Shown: positions 1 through 8,137 of the stretch, piece by piece
Position numbering within the stretch: position 1 is the stretch's first letter
How the letters are laid out: each line of letters opens with the position of its first letter
Assembly (NCBI GenBank): GCA_963771655.1
Contig: CAVYUG010000004.1
Coordinates: 372,001-436,000 of the forward strand
Length of the DNA: 64,000 nucleotides
Origin: JAWVFM01 sp963771655
GTDB lineage: Bacteria > Actinomycetota > Thermoleophilia > Solirubrobacterales > 70-9
Direction: 5' to 3'
The notes under the pieces: model-generated
Seen by the model: the letters and a program-made list of their open reading frames with translations, nothing else
Databases searched by the model: none
Told to the model about the DNA's origin: nothing
Position numbers and translations under genes: made by a program

Positions 1-69
1 GGCAGCTCGGCGGGCTCGAGCCAGCTCCAGAATCCGTTCAGCGCCGCCTATCCGCCAACAACGCCCTAG
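1..69 (+). CDS. C-terminal end of an unknown protein (partial)
   Basis: The reading frame open at the window edge gives 22 residues before a TAG stop at 67-69. The tail is rich in Gly, Ser, Pro and Thr and ends in PPTTP. Nothing in it identifies a family; a low-complexity tail of this kind often follows a secreted or cell-wall domain, but that is only a guess. The start lies outside the window, so length and function cannot be judged. Confidence 0.45.
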   Translation, partial: GSSAGSSQLQNPFSAAYPPTTP

Positions 70-104
70 CCGGCCGCCGGGCGCTCGCTACCATCCGAAA
101 AACC

Positions 105-177
105 GGGCCGTTAGCTCAGTTGGTAGAGCAGGAGACTCTTAATCTCAAGGTCGAAGGTTCGAGCCCTTCACGGCCCA
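105..177 (+). tRNA. tRNA-Lys (anticodon CTT)
   Basis: A 73-nt cloverleaf can be drawn. The acceptor stem GGGCCGT pairs with ACGGCCC, the D arm is GCTC...GAGC, the anticodon loop is CTCTTAA with anticodon CTT (reads AAG, lysine), and the T arm carries GGTTCGAGCC. The discriminator base is A177 and CCA is not encoded. The outermost anticodon-stem pair is a G:A mismatch. Homology to bacterial tRNA-Lys is clear by eye. Confidence 0.96.
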
Positions 178-192
178 CTTCGAGCGCGTTTG

Positions 193-309
193 CTAGCCCC
201 GCTCGCGGGCTTCGCCGGTGACCTGGTAGCTCACGTACCAGGCGATGTGCCGGGCGGCGCTGACGCCGAGCGTCACGGGGACGAATAGGCGTTTCATCTG
301 GGCGGGCAT
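193..309 (-). CDS. possible small protein, 38 aa
   Basis: An open frame of 38 codons begins at ATG 309 on the minus strand and ends with TAG at 193. The product starts MPAQMKRLFVPVTLGVSAAR and is basic with one weakly hydrophobic stretch. A second ATG four codons in (MKRLF...) has an AGGA-like element upstream and could be the true start. It occupies most of the space between tRNA-Lys and the dehydrogenase gene. I recognise no family, and the frame could be chance in GC-rich DNA. The rest of 178-448 shows only a palindrome and a -10 box. Confidence 0.25.
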   Translation of the reverse strand: MPAQMKRLFVPVTLGVSAARHIAWYVSYQVTGEARERG

Positions 310-387
310 CCTAATTGGTACGGCGGTCCTACGTTTCGGTTTATCGGCGCTGGGCCTGGTGCCTTGAGCCTCAGCCCCGGGGGCATA

Positions 388-402
388 CCCGCAATTTGCG
401 GG
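388..402. promoter_or_regulatory. 15-bp palindrome upstream of the dehydrogenase gene
   Basis: CCCGCAATTTGCGGG has 7-bp arms around a central T. It lies about 46 bp upstream of the ATG at 449 and 35 bp upstream of the -10 box. The position suits an operator, but no bound regulator can be named, and in RNA it would form a short hairpin. Confidence 0.3.
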
Positions 403-436
403 AACATCACACCCAAGCGCGCGCGGCCTCCACGCC

Positions 437-442
437 TACACT
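437..442 (+). promoter_or_regulatory. -10 box, probable leaderless start
   Basis: TACACT matches the actinobacterial TAnnnT -10 pattern and ends 6 nt before ATG 449, so transcription would begin at or next to the start codon. No Shine-Dalgarno sequence is seen. Confidence 0.45.
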
Positions 443-448
443 GAGCGC

Positions 449-1696
449 ATGAAGGTCGGAATCGTGGGCCTCGGCTATGTGGGCCTGCCGCTCGCCGCGG
501 CCTTCGCGGAGGCGGGTCACGAGGTCATCGGAGTCGACACCAGCGCGAGCCGGGTCGAGCGGCTGCGTCGGTCGGAGAGCGACATCGAGGACGTACCGTC
601 GGAGCGGCTGCGCGCGATCGCCCCGTCGTTCACGGCGTCGGACGACTACAGGGCGCTCGCAGCGTGCGAGGCGCTCCTCGCGTGCGTGCCGACTCCGCTG
701 ACCGAGCACCGCGAGCCGGACCTCTCCTACCTGGTCGCCGCCGCGACTGGTCTGTCCCGCGTCCTTCACGAGGGGCGCCTCGTCGTCGTCGAGTCCACGA
801 CCTATCCCGGCACGACGCGCGAGCGCCTCGCCCCGATCCTCGAGGAGTCAGGCCTCGCAGCCGGCCGCGACTTCAACCTCGCCTACTCACCCGAGCGCAT
901 CGATCCCGGCCGCGGCCAGGACTCGATCAGGTCGACGCCGAAGCTCGTCGGCGGCCTCACCGATGCCTGCCGCGACCGCGCCGCCGCCCTTTACGAGGAC
1001 ATCTGCGACGAGGTGGTGCCCGTCTCCACCCTCGAGGCCGCCGAGCTCGCAAAGCTGCTCGAGAACGTCTTCCGCTCGGTGAACATCGCCCTCGTGAACG
1101 AGCTCGCGCAGCTCTGCGACCGCCTCGACGTCGACGTCTGGGAGGTCATCGACGCAGCGGCGACGAAGCCGTTCGGCTTCATGCGCTTCGACCCGGGGCC
1201 CGGCATGGGCGGCCACTGCCTCCCCGTCGATCCGTTCTACCTCGCCTACAAGGCCCGCGAACACGATTTCTACACCGAGTTCGTGGAGCTCGCTGGGAAG
1301 ATCAACCAGGCGCAGCCGCACTTCTGCGTCGACCGCATCGCGCGGGCGCTGAACGACGCGCGCAAGCCCGTGCGCGGCTCCAACGTCCTCCTTCTCGGCG
1401 TCGCCTACAAGTCCGGCGTCGGTGACCTTCGCGAGTCGCCGGCCCTGAAGATGATCCGGCTGCTGCGCGAGCTCGGGGCGGAGGTCACCTATCACGACCC
1501 GCACGTGGCCGAGATCGGCGAGTTCGCCCTCACGTCGCAGCCCCTCGACAGCGCCCTGGCCGAAGCGGACCTCGCCTGCGTCGTCACGGCGCACGCCGAC
1601 GTCGACTACCGGCGGGTCGTCGAGCGGGCGGCGCTGGTGCTCGACCTCCGTGGCGTCACGCGCGGCATCGAGGCGCCGAACGTGGTCCGTCTTTAG
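449..1696 (+). CDS. nucleotide sugar dehydrogenase (UDP-glucose / UDP-GlcNAc 6-dehydrogenase family)
   Basis: A 415-aa cytosolic NAD-dependent dehydrogenase that should oxidise C6 of a UDP-sugar to the uronic acid in two steps. The N-terminal Rossmann motif GLGYVGLPLAAAF is at residues 6-18 and ESTTYPGTT is near 113. The catalytic cysteine lies in the GMGGHCLPVDPFYL segment near residue 255, and the third domain ends near LDLRGV. The GHCLPVDPFYL form is commoner in the WbpA/WecC-type (UDP-GlcNAc or UDP-ManNAc) branch than in simple UDP-glucose dehydrogenases, so substrate is open. Length is normal. It stands alone after tRNA-Lys and may supply uronic-acid sugars to the surface glycan genes further along. 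Confidence 0.9.
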   Translation: MKVGIVGLGYVGLPLAAAFAEAGHEVIGVDTSASRVERLRRSESDIEDVPSERLRAIAPSFTASDDYRALAACEALLACVPTPLTEHREPDLSYLVAAATGLSRVLHEGRLVVVESTTYPGTTRERLAPILEESGLAAGRDFNLAYSPERIDPGRGQDSIRSTPKLVGGLTDACRDRAAALYEDICDEVVPVSTLEAAELAKLLENVFRSVNIALVNELAQLCDRLDVDVWEVIDAAATKPFGFMRFDPGPGMGGHCLPVDPFYLAYKAREHDFYTEFVELAGKINQAQPHFCVDRIARALNDARKPVRGSNVLLLGVAYKSGVGDLRESPALKMIRLLRELGAEVTYHDPHVAEIGEFALTSQPLDSALAEADLACVVTAHADVDYRRVVERAALVLDLRGVTRGIEAPNVVRL

Positions 1697-1715
1697 CCGC
1701 CGCGATCATTGGGGC

Positions 1716-2432
1716 GTGAGGCTCCCGAGCCCTTCCCTCGTCCGCAACGGAAACTCCCGCCGCGCCGATCGGATCACCCTGGGGCTCGCCGGGGTCGCCG
1801 TGGCGACGGCGGGGAGCGTGATCGCCGGGGAGGTGATCCGGCTCGGGCGCCGTCGTGCCCGCCAGGCCAGGCACGAGCCCACACCGGCGGCCGCGCTCGG
1901 CGCCGCGGGACAGGCGACGCAGGACACGGTGGCCGTCGTGATCGAGGGCTATGGGGCAGCGACGCGCGGCGAGCTCGTGCTCTTCAACATCCTCTCCGGT
2001 TTCGTGGGCGCGTTCGCCCTCGTGCGGCTCTCGACCTCCGGGATCCGCGGCGGCTGGTGGCCGTTCGGGAACATCCGGGTCGGCGGGCATCACATCCACC
2101 ATTTCGTCCCCGGCATCCTGCTCGCTTTCGGGTGCGGCACCGGCGCGCTGGTCACGGGTGAGGAGCGCATCGAGCGAGCCCTCGCGGTCCCCTTCGGCGC
2201 CGGCATGGGCCTCACGTTCGACGAGGCGGCGCTGCTGCTCGACCTCCGCGACGTCTACTGGAGCCGCGAGGGCCTTCTCAGCGTCCAGATCAGCCTCGGG
2301 ACCTCGGCGCTCCTCGGCGCCACGATCCTCGGCCTTCGCATCCTGCATCGCGGGGAGGAGCGGGGCGAGCAGCAGGGGATCATCCCCACCGAGCAGGGCG
2401 AGATCGCGACGCCCGTTCCCGTGCCCGCCTAG
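1716..2432 (+). CDS. conserved membrane protein with HHIHHF motif
   Basis: GTG 1716 is preferred because upstream in-frame codons lie inside the dehydrogenase gene; this gives 238 aa. After a basic N-terminus there is a hydrophobic segment (LGLAGVAVATAGSVIAGEVI). Three or four further membrane segments follow around residues 85-110, 130-150 and 185-205. The most distinctive feature is a histidine cluster, GGHHIHHFVPGILLAF, at the lip of a membrane segment, which could bind metal or haem. Similar 'HxHHF' integral membrane proteins occur in actinobacteria without assigned function. The stop overlaps the stop of the convergent reductase gene by 4 nt. Confidence 0.7.
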   Translation: MRLPSPSLVRNGNSRRADRITLGLAGVAVATAGSVIAGEVIRLGRRRARQARHEPTPAAALGAAGQATQDTVAVVIEGYGAATRGELVLFNILSGFVGAFALVRLSTSGIRGGWWPFGNIRVGGHHIHHFVPGILLAFGCGTGALVTGEERIERALAVPFGAGMGLTFDEAALLLDLRDVYWSREGLLSVQISLGTSALLGATILGLRILHRGEERGEQQGIIPTEQGEIATPVPVPA

Positions 2433-3118
2433 ACGCCGGTTAGATATCGCGCGAAGACCTCGCCCGTCGCCTCCTCGTAGAGAAGCCACGCGACATCGAG
2501 CGGGCGCTCCACCTCGTCGAGATCGACCACGAGTCCCGGGCCGAGCCCACCGGCGAGCTTCGGGGCGTGCGTCACGAACAGCTCGTCGACCAGGCCGCCG
2601 TCGAGGAGCTGGGCGTGCAGGCGCGGGCCGCCCTCGCTGAGCACGGAGCGCACCCCCCGCTCAGCGCGCAGGTAGGCGAGCGCCCGGGACAGGTCGACGG
2701 CGTCCTCGTGGCGCTCGACGTGGAGCGGGGTCTCCGTCTCCGGCGGCTCGACGTCGGAGGAGGTGAAGATCACCACCTCCCCGCGGCCCTCGGTGAAAAG
2801 ACGCGCGTCCCACGGAAGATCCAACCGGCCCGAGACGATCACCATCAGCGGGTCGACCGGCCCGTAGCGCTCGGCGCGCATCGTGCCGGCCCCGATCATC
2901 AGCGCGTCGACTCGCGTGCGGAGCCCGACGAGCATCGCCGTGTCGCTCTCGCTGCCGATCTTTCCCGACCGCCCCTCGATCGTCGCATGGCCGTCGACTG
3001 TCAGGGCGAAGTTCGTGACGAGGTACGGCCGGTCGCGTCGTGCCTCGGAGGTGAAGTCGAGGGACTCGACGGCCTCGTCGAGCGATACCTCGCCGCAGTC
3101 GGGGACGAGCCTGCGCAT
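2429..3118 (-). CDS. RibD C-terminal-domain pyrimidine reductase family protein
   Basis: A 229-aa protein of the dihydrofolate-reductase-like fold. Visible family signatures are NFALTVDGHAT (residues 35-45), MIGAGTMRAERYG, and the nucleotide-binding VLSEGGPRLHAQLL near 160. Family members reduce the ribosyl chain of riboflavin intermediates with NADPH, but stand-alone copies like this, away from rib genes, often have other or unknown substrates. It is the last gene of a minus-strand operon, 3 nt after the RpiB-like gene. Confidence 0.82.
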   Translation of the reverse strand: MRRLVPDCGEVSLDEAVESLDFTSEARRDRPYLVTNFALTVDGHATIEGRSGKIGSESDTAMLVGLRTRVDALMIGAGTMRAERYGPVDPLMVIVSGRLDLPWDARLFTEGRGEVVIFTSSDVEPPETETPLHVERHEDAVDLSRALAYLRAERGVRSVLSEGGPRLHAQLLDGGLVDELFVTHAPKLAGGLGPGLVVDLDEVERPLDVAWLLYEEATGEVFARYLTGV

Positions 3119-3121
3119 CGC

Positions 3122-3565
3122 TCAGGCGCCCTCGATCTCGGCGAGGTGCGCGACGTTTTGGCGATCGCCGGCGTCCTCGCTGGGACCGGCGCCGAACCAG
3201 GCGTCGAGGATCTCCGCCAGCTCGGCCTCCGAGGTCGAGCGGAGGCTCAGCGCAAGCGCGTTGGCGTCGTTCCAGCGCCGGGCCCCCGAGGCGGTGGCCG
3301 CGTCGACGCAGAGCGCCGCCCGCACGCCCGGCACCTTGTTGGCGGCGATCGACGCGCCCGTCCCGGTCCAGCAGCAGACGATCGCCTGCTCGGCGCGGTC
3401 GGAGGCGACGTCGCGCGCGGCCGCCTCGCTCGCCCATGCCCAGTCGTCGCGCTCTTGCTCGGAGAGCGCGCCGTGCAGCAGCGGCTCGTGGCCCCGCCTG
3501 CGCAGCTCCTCGACGACGGCCTCGGCGACCCCCACGCGCTCGTCCGCTGCGACCGCGACCCGCAC
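3122..3565 (-). CDS. RpiB/LacAB-type sugar-phosphate isomerase
   Basis: A 147-aa protein from a GTG start. The family core is clear: MRVAVAADE at the N-terminus, GHEPLLHG, then CCWTGTGASIAANKVPGVRA, where RpiB proteins carry the active-site cysteine and the anion-binding GTGxGxSIAANK loop. It ends with the helix typical of the ~145-aa family. Members interconvert ribulose- and ribose-5-phosphate or allied sugar phosphates. The gene starts 5 nt after the SnoaL-like gene, so it is co-transcribed. The substrate cannot be fixed from sequence alone. Confidence 0.82.
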   Translation of the reverse strand: MRVAVAADERVGVAEAVVEELRRRGHEPLLHGALSEQERDDWAWASEAAARDVASDRAEQAIVCCWTGTGASIAANKVPGVRAALCVDAATASGARRWNDANALALSLRSTSEAELAEILDAWFGAGPSEDAGDRQNVAHLAEIEGA

Positions 3566-3570
3566 CGCGA

Positions 3571-3975
3571 TCAGCCTAGTCCCGCCGCCTCGCGCGCCTC
3601 CGCCAGGGTGGGGTAGATCTCGGCGCGAATGGCCCGGCCGTCACGGACGTGCATGACCTGCACCGCCTTCATGGTCGCCTCGATGCCCGAGGCGCGCCCG
3701 CGGGTCGTCAACCGGAAGGGCACGATGACCTTCTCGCCCGCCGGGATGAACTCGTCGGGCTCCACCCGGATCTCGTCGACCGCCTCGTAGAAGGAATCGA
3801 AATAGCGCCGGACGCCGGCGTGCCCGACGTACGTTTGCGGCTCGAGCGCCAGGCCGGGCGGGGTCACCAGCTCGAACTCGGGGTCGATGAACTCGAGGAA
3901 GCCATCGACGCCGCGCTCGGCGAACGCCTCGTACCCGCGCCGCATGGCCTCGACGTTGTCGATCTCGACGCTCAC
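3571..3975 (-). CDS. SnoaL/NTF2-like protein
   Basis: A 134-aa protein read from GTG 3975, whose GTGA overlaps the stop of the CoA-transferase gene by 4 nt (translational coupling). The pattern of an N-terminal helix (AMRRGYEAFAERGVDGFLEFI), then TYVGHAGVRRYFDSF, then alternating strands ending in VQVMHVRDGRAIRAEIYPT is the nuclear-transport-factor-2 cone fold. This fold serves as small-molecule cyclase, isomerase or binding protein. No catalytic residues can be assigned. The longer open frame upstream overlaps the neighbour and is not used. Confidence 0.75.
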   Translation of the reverse strand: MSVEIDNVEAMRRGYEAFAERGVDGFLEFIDPEFELVTPPGLALEPQTYVGHAGVRRYFDSFYEAVDEIRVEPDEFIPAGEKVIVPFRLTTRGRASGIEATMKAVQVMHVRDGRAIRAEIYPTLAEAREAAGLG

Positions 3976-5288
3976 GAGACCAGCGTAGGGCGGCCGCCCG
4001 ACGCGCGCTCGGCCGCCTCGAGCAGGCCGTCGCGGAAGTCGGGGTGGGCCACCGCCGCGAGCGCCTCGCCCCGCTGATGGATGGTCTTCCCGCGCAGCTC
4101 GGCGGCCCCGTACTCGGTGACGACCACGTCGAGCTGGTGGCGGGGGGTCGTGATCACGGTCGCGGCGGGAAAGTAGGGGACGATCCGCGAGACCGTCTCG
4201 CCGCCGACCGTGGCCGTCGAGGGCACGCACAAGAGCGAGCGGCTCGCAAGCGAGTGCGCGGCCCCCGAGGCGAAGTCCTCGTGGCCGCCGATGCCTGAGA
4301 ACTGGCTCCCCGCGATCGTGTCGGCCACGACCTGGCCGTGCACGTCGATCGCGATCGCGCCGTTGATCGTGACCATCGAGCGGTTGCGGCCGATCACGGA
4401 TGGATCGTTGACGATGTCGACCGGCAGGAAGCGGACCTGCTCGTTGCCGTCGAGCCACGCGTAGAGCTCCGCGGTACCACCCGCGAAGGTGGCGACCGAG
4501 AAGCCGTCGTACTGGCCCTTCTGGTTCGAGACCTTTCCGCTCTCGTGCAGGTGCATCAGCCCGGTGGTGAACATCTCCGAGTGGATGCCGTAGTCGCCGC
4601 CGGCGCCCTCGGCGAGGAGCTTGGCGATCGTCGACGGAACGGCGCCGATCCCGGTTTGAAGGGTGGCGCCGTCGCCGATGAAGCGACGGGCGTGCTCGGC
4701 GATCTGCCGCTCGCCCTCCGACGGCTCGGCGTCGGGGAACGCGAATGGCTCGGCGTGGCCCTCGACCAGGATGTCGATCTCCTCGACCGCAAGCGAATGT
4801 GGATGCTCGGGCGGGACGCCGAGGGTGCGCGGGAACGCGTCGCTCACCTCCACGATCAGAAGCCGCGCAGGGTCTTCGCCGGCCCGGTGCAGCTCGTCGA
4901 CGAAGGCGCCCGCGTGCAGCGAGAGGCTCACGCGGCCGGCCTCGTCGGGAGGCGCCGCCGCGGTGGCCATCACGCGCGGCCGCAGCCCCTCCATTAGCGG
5001 CTCGAAGCCGCGGAAGTCGGCCGGCGCGAAGCTGATGTTCGCGCCCGAGTCGCGCAGGTAGCGCTCGATCGGACCGAAGAAGCCGCTCAGGTAGTGGACG
5101 CCGGAATGCTCGAAGAGCTTCGGCGACACCGCGAGGAGCGCACTGTAGACGCGCAGCTCGAACCAGTCGTCGCGCTCGCCGAGCGCCTCGATGAGCGATG
5201 GCGGCTGGCCGGTGGCGAGCGGCATCCCCAGCGTGTCGGCGGCCTCCACGCGCGCCGCGGCCTCCGCGGGAGAGAGCGTCTCGGTCAC
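3972..5288 (-). CDS. acetyl-CoA hydrolase/transferase family protein (4-hydroxybutyrate CoA-transferase-like)
   Basis: 438 aa, two tandem CoA-transferase subdomains. The C-terminal half carries GGDYGIHSEMFTTGLMHL, where the conserved glutamate forms the acyl-glutamyl-CoA intermediate, and SGIGGHEDFASGA, the CoA-binding glycine loop. The enzyme should move CoA between a short acyl group and acetate. Length matches the family. The ATG overlaps the sulfotransferase stop by 4 nt (ATGA), placing it third in a six-gene operon. Confidence 0.87.
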   Translation of the reverse strand: MTETLSPAEAAARVEAADTLGMPLATGQPPSLIEALGERDDWFELRVYSALLAVSPKLFEHSGVHYLSGFFGPIERYLRDSGANISFAPADFRGFEPLMEGLRPRVMATAAAPPDEAGRVSLSLHAGAFVDELHRAGEDPARLLIVEVSDAFPRTLGVPPEHPHSLAVEEIDILVEGHAEPFAFPDAEPSEGERQIAEHARRFIGDGATLQTGIGAVPSTIAKLLAEGAGGDYGIHSEMFTTGLMHLHESGKVSNQKGQYDGFSVATFAGGTAELYAWLDGNEQVRFLPVDIVNDPSVIGRNRSMVTINGAIAIDVHGQVVADTIAGSQFSGIGGHEDFASGAAHSLASRSLLCVPSTATVGGETVSRIVPYFPAATVITTPRHQLDVVVTEYGAAELRGKTIHQRGEALAAVAHPDFRDGLLEAAERASGGRPTLVS

Positions 5289-6205
5289 CCCGCGCTCTCC
5301 CAGCCGAAGCTGCGGCCCGCGACGGCCTCGATCCGCTCGACCTCGGGCGCGAAGAAGGCGCGAGTGCGCTCGCGAAGCTCGGCGGGCAGCTCGGGCTTGG
5401 CGGCCGGCCCGGCGCCGGGGTCGTGGACGAGGCGCTCCACCACCCAGCGAAGCCGCTCGGGCAGCCGGTCGAAGTTGCGGTCGAGCGCCCGCAGGCCCGG
5501 AAGCCGTACCGCGCGGTCCATGAGTCGGAAGCTACCCGAGCCCTTCGCGCTGCCCGTCTCCCACCGGCGCTCGAACTCGGGCGATGTGAAGCCGGGGTCC
5601 ACCTCGAGGAACTCGTAGACGCGCCGCATCGTCCCGCCGCGGTCGCTCGCCAGCTCCTCGCTCGAGAAAATCGCGATCGAGTCGCGGCCGAAGCCCTCCA
5701 GGAAGGGCTCGAGCTGGAACGCGTAGCGGCTTCGCTGCCAGTAGGCGGTCCGCTCGTCGCCGAGCGCCTCGAGCAGCGGACGGTCGTCGTAGCCCCCGCC
5801 GAGGTTGTGGAGATAGTGGGAGAGCATCCGGTCGACCGGATCGCGCACCATGTAGATGAGGCGGAGGGTGGGCGCCACCCCCTTCATTCGCTCGACCACT
5901 CCCCCGAAGCGCGGGCGGTTCGTGTAGTGCGGCGAGGTCTCGCCTCGTGCCGGCGCGTGGGGGTCGAAATGCGAGGCGTACCAATCGCCGCCGAGCTCCC
6001 AGTTGAGCTCGGCGACGAAGAAGTTGAGCTCCTTCGGCCGCGACATCGCCACCTCGGGGTGCAGGGCGAGGTAGTGGTGGAGGCTCGTCGTGCCGCACTT
6101 GAGGCCGCCGATGACCACGAAGGTCGGCGGCGCGCCGGCGCCCCAGGACTGCCTCCCGGCCCGGCGCCGGTCGGCTGCGAACCGCTCGTGCGCGCGGGCC
6201 GTCAT
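5285..6205 (-). CDS. PAPS-dependent sulfotransferase family protein
   Basis: About 306 aa from ATG 6205, which has GGACGAGG upstream. A GTG at 6235, just after the HAD stop, is an alternative. The 5'-phosphosulfate loop is FVVIGGLKCGTTSLHHYL, and the 3'-phosphate-binding element is YMVRDPVDRMLSHY about 100 residues later. These are the two hallmarks of sulfotransferases that move sulfate from PAPS to a hydroxyl or amine. No transmembrane helix is seen, so it is probably cytosolic. It sits between the HAD and CoA-transferase genes. The acceptor is unknown. Confidence 0.83.
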   Translation of the reverse strand: MTARAHERFAADRRRAGRQSWGAGAPPTFVVIGGLKCGTTSLHHYLALHPEVAMSRPKELNFFVAELNWELGGDWYASHFDPHAPARGETSPHYTNRPRFGGVVERMKGVAPTLRLIYMVRDPVDRMLSHYLHNLGGGYDDRPLLEALGDERTAYWQRSRYAFQLEPFLEGFGRDSIAIFSSEELASDRGGTMRRVYEFLEVDPGFTSPEFERRWETGSAKGSGSFRLMDRAVRLPGLRALDRNFDRLPERLRWVVERLVHDPGAGPAAKPELPAELRERTRAFFAPEVERIEAVAGRSFGWESAG

Positions 6206-6240
6206 CGCCTCGTCCGCGCGATCGCGGAAGGCCACGATGG

Positions 6241-6936
6241 CTAGGCGCCGAGCTTCTTCGCCGCCTCGCGGAAGTTCTTGACCGTGGCCGACGGGGCCTT
6301 GCGGCCCTCGAGCTTCTCGCCGTGGCGATTGACCCAGATGACGGGGACGTTCATCTTCAGCAGAGGCGCGACGTCCGCGTCGTAGCCGGATGCGATGTGG
6401 AGCCACCCCTTCTTCCCGCCGATGCGCCGGGCGGCTTCCTTGAAGTGCGCGGGATCGGGCTTGTAGCTTCGGACCTGCTGCGCGGTGACGACCAGGTCGA
6501 GCTCGGTCCGCAGGTGCCGCCTCGAGATGCCGAGCAGCTTGTCGTCGATGTTGGAGACGATGCCGACGTCGTAGCGGCCGGAGAGGCGGTCCATCGCCGC
6601 GTTCGCCTCGCGGAACGGCTGCCAGCTGCCGACGCTGTCGGGGAGGAACTGCGCCCGCGAGGGCTCCAGCTGCCAGCCGATCTCCTCCGCGACCTTCACC
6701 CCGGTGCGGCGAAGCACCTCCGCGTAGAGCTCGTAGGAGCCGCTCATCACCTCGGCCTGGACCTCGAGGAAGCGCTTGACGAGCTCGCCCTCGTCGAAGC
6801 TGAGACCGTCCTCGGCCGCCTCGCCCTTGAACGCGTCCACGATCCCCCTCTCCCAGTCGATCAGGGTCCCGTAGCAGTCAGTGGTGACCCACTTGATCGT
6901 TTTCAGGGCAGGAAGAGCCATAGGCGGACGCGGCAT
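6241..6936 (-). CDS. HAD-superfamily hydrolase, haloacid dehalogenase type II-like
   Basis: 231 aa. HAD motif I is TDCYGTLIDW (nucleophile Asp), motif II GIVSNID, motif III lysine in VRSYKPDPAHF, and motif IV ASGYDADVAPLL. The helical cap after motif I fits the L-2-haloacid dehalogenase/phosphatase branch. The usual Sx4HD of motif IV reads SGYDADVAP here, so the reaction (dehalogenase or phosphatase) is uncertain. It is the first gene of the minus-strand operon and lies divergent from sucC, 52 bp away. ATG 6921 (MALPAL...) is a possible later start. Confidence 0.8.
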   Translation of the reverse strand: MPRPPMALPALKTIKWVTTDCYGTLIDWERGIVDAFKGEAAEDGLSFDEGELVKRFLEVQAEVMSGSYELYAEVLRRTGVKVAEEIGWQLEPSRAQFLPDSVGSWQPFREANAAMDRLSGRYDVGIVSNIDDKLLGISRRHLRTELDLVVTAQQVRSYKPDPAHFKEAARRIGGKKGWLHIASGYDADVAPLLKMNVPVIWVNRHGEKLEGRKAPSATVKNFREAAKKLGA

Positions 6937-6970
6937 TATGGCAAGGGGTAAGGCACACCCGGCCGTGGGA

Positions 6971-6976
6971 TAGGCT
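6971..6976 (+). promoter_or_regulatory. -10 box of sucCD
   Basis: TAGGCT (TAnnnT) ends 12 nt before the sucC ATG, predicting a 5'-untranslated leader of only a few bases. No Shine-Dalgarno sequence precedes the ATG. Confidence 0.4.
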
Positions 6977-6988
6977 GCGCGACCGCCG

Positions 6989-8137
6989 ATGGACCTGCTC
7001 GAGCACCACGGGAAGCGCCTGTTCGCGAAGCATGGCGTGCCCGTGCCCGAGGGGCAGCACGCGCGTACGGTCGACGAGGCCGTGGCGGCCGCCGACGAGG
7101 TCGGCTATCCCAACGTCGTCAAGGCGCAGGTGCGCATAGGCAAGCGCGGGAAGGCCGGTGGCATCAAGCTCGCGGAGGACCGCGAGGAGGCGACCCGCCA
7201 CGCCCAGGCCATCCTTGGGATGGAGATCGGGGGCTTCACGGTCCACGAGCTGTGGGTCGAGGAGGCGTCGGACATCGCCTCAGAGCTCTACGCCTCGATC
7301 ATTCTCGACCGATCCGAGAAGAAGCTCCTCATTCTGCTGTCGGCGATGGGCGGGATGGACGTCGAGGAGATCGCCGAGAGCGACCCGGCCGCCCTCGTCC
7401 GTCGCCACATCGAGCCCGGTGAGGAGGTCACGGTCGAGATCGGACGCGAGCTGGCCGAGCGCGCGGGTATCGACGAGGACGTCCGCGAGGGCGTCGGAAG
7501 GATGATCGAGCGCCTTCACGAGGTCGCGATCGCCGAGGACGCGACCCTGATCGAGGTGAACCCGCTCATCATCACGGCCGAGCGCGAGGTGATCGCGCTC
7601 GACGCGAAGGTGACGATCGACGGAAACGCGATGTTCCGCCACCCGGACCTCGCCGAGCTCGAGGACCTTTCGGCAGAGGACCCCCAGGAGCGGATGGCCA
7701 AGGAGAAGGGCATCACCTACGTCAAGCTCGACGGCGACATCGGCATCCTCGGCAACGGCGCGGGGCTCTGCATGTCCACGCTCGACGTCGTCGCGCAGGC
7801 GGGCGGTTCGCCGGCCAACTTCCTCGATGCCGGCGGGGGCTCGAAGGCCGAGGCGATCGTCGACGCGCTCGAGGTCATCACCTCCGACGAGAAGGTCAGG
7901 GCGATCCTCTTCAACATCTTCGGTGGCATCACCCGCTGCGACGAGGTGGCGAAGGGGATCATCGAGGCCTCGAAGCAGGTGAGCCTCGACGTGCCGCTGG
8001 TGGTGCGCCTCGACGGCACCAACTCGGAGGAGGGGCTCCGCCTGCTCGACGAGGCCGGCCTGCCGGGCCTCCACCAGGAGAAGACGATGCTCGGAGCGGC
8101 CGAGAAGGTCGTTGAGCTAGCGAAGGCGGCCCGCTGA
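6989..8137 (+). CDS. sucC: succinate-CoA ligase (ADP/GDP-forming), beta subunit
   Basis: 382 aa, normal length. The ATP-grasp domain begins MDLLEHHGKRLFAKHGVPVP. KAQVRIGKRGKAGGIKLA binds nucleotide, LIEVNPLIIT holds metal ligands near residue 190, and NIFGGITRCDEVAKGII is the conserved C-terminal power-helix region. The enzyme conserves the thioester of succinyl-CoA as ATP or GTP in the TCA cycle, with SucD. Its TGA overlaps the sucD ATG by one base (TGATG), ensuring coupled translation. Confidence 0.97.
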   Translation: MDLLEHHGKRLFAKHGVPVPEGQHARTVDEAVAAADEVGYPNVVKAQVRIGKRGKAGGIKLAEDREEATRHAQAILGMEIGGFTVHELWVEEASDIASELYASIILDRSEKKLLILLSAMGGMDVEEIAESDPAALVRRHIEPGEEVTVEIGRELAERAGIDEDVREGVGRMIERLHEVAIAEDATLIEVNPLIITAEREVIALDAKVTIDGNAMFRHPDLAELEDLSAEDPQERMAKEKGITYVKLDGDIGILGNGAGLCMSTLDVVAQAGGSPANFLDAGGGSKAEAIVDALEVITSDEKVRAILFNIFGGITRCDEVAKGIIEASKQVSLDVPLVVRLDGTNSEEGLRLLDEAGLPGLHQEKTMLGAAEKVVELAKAAR

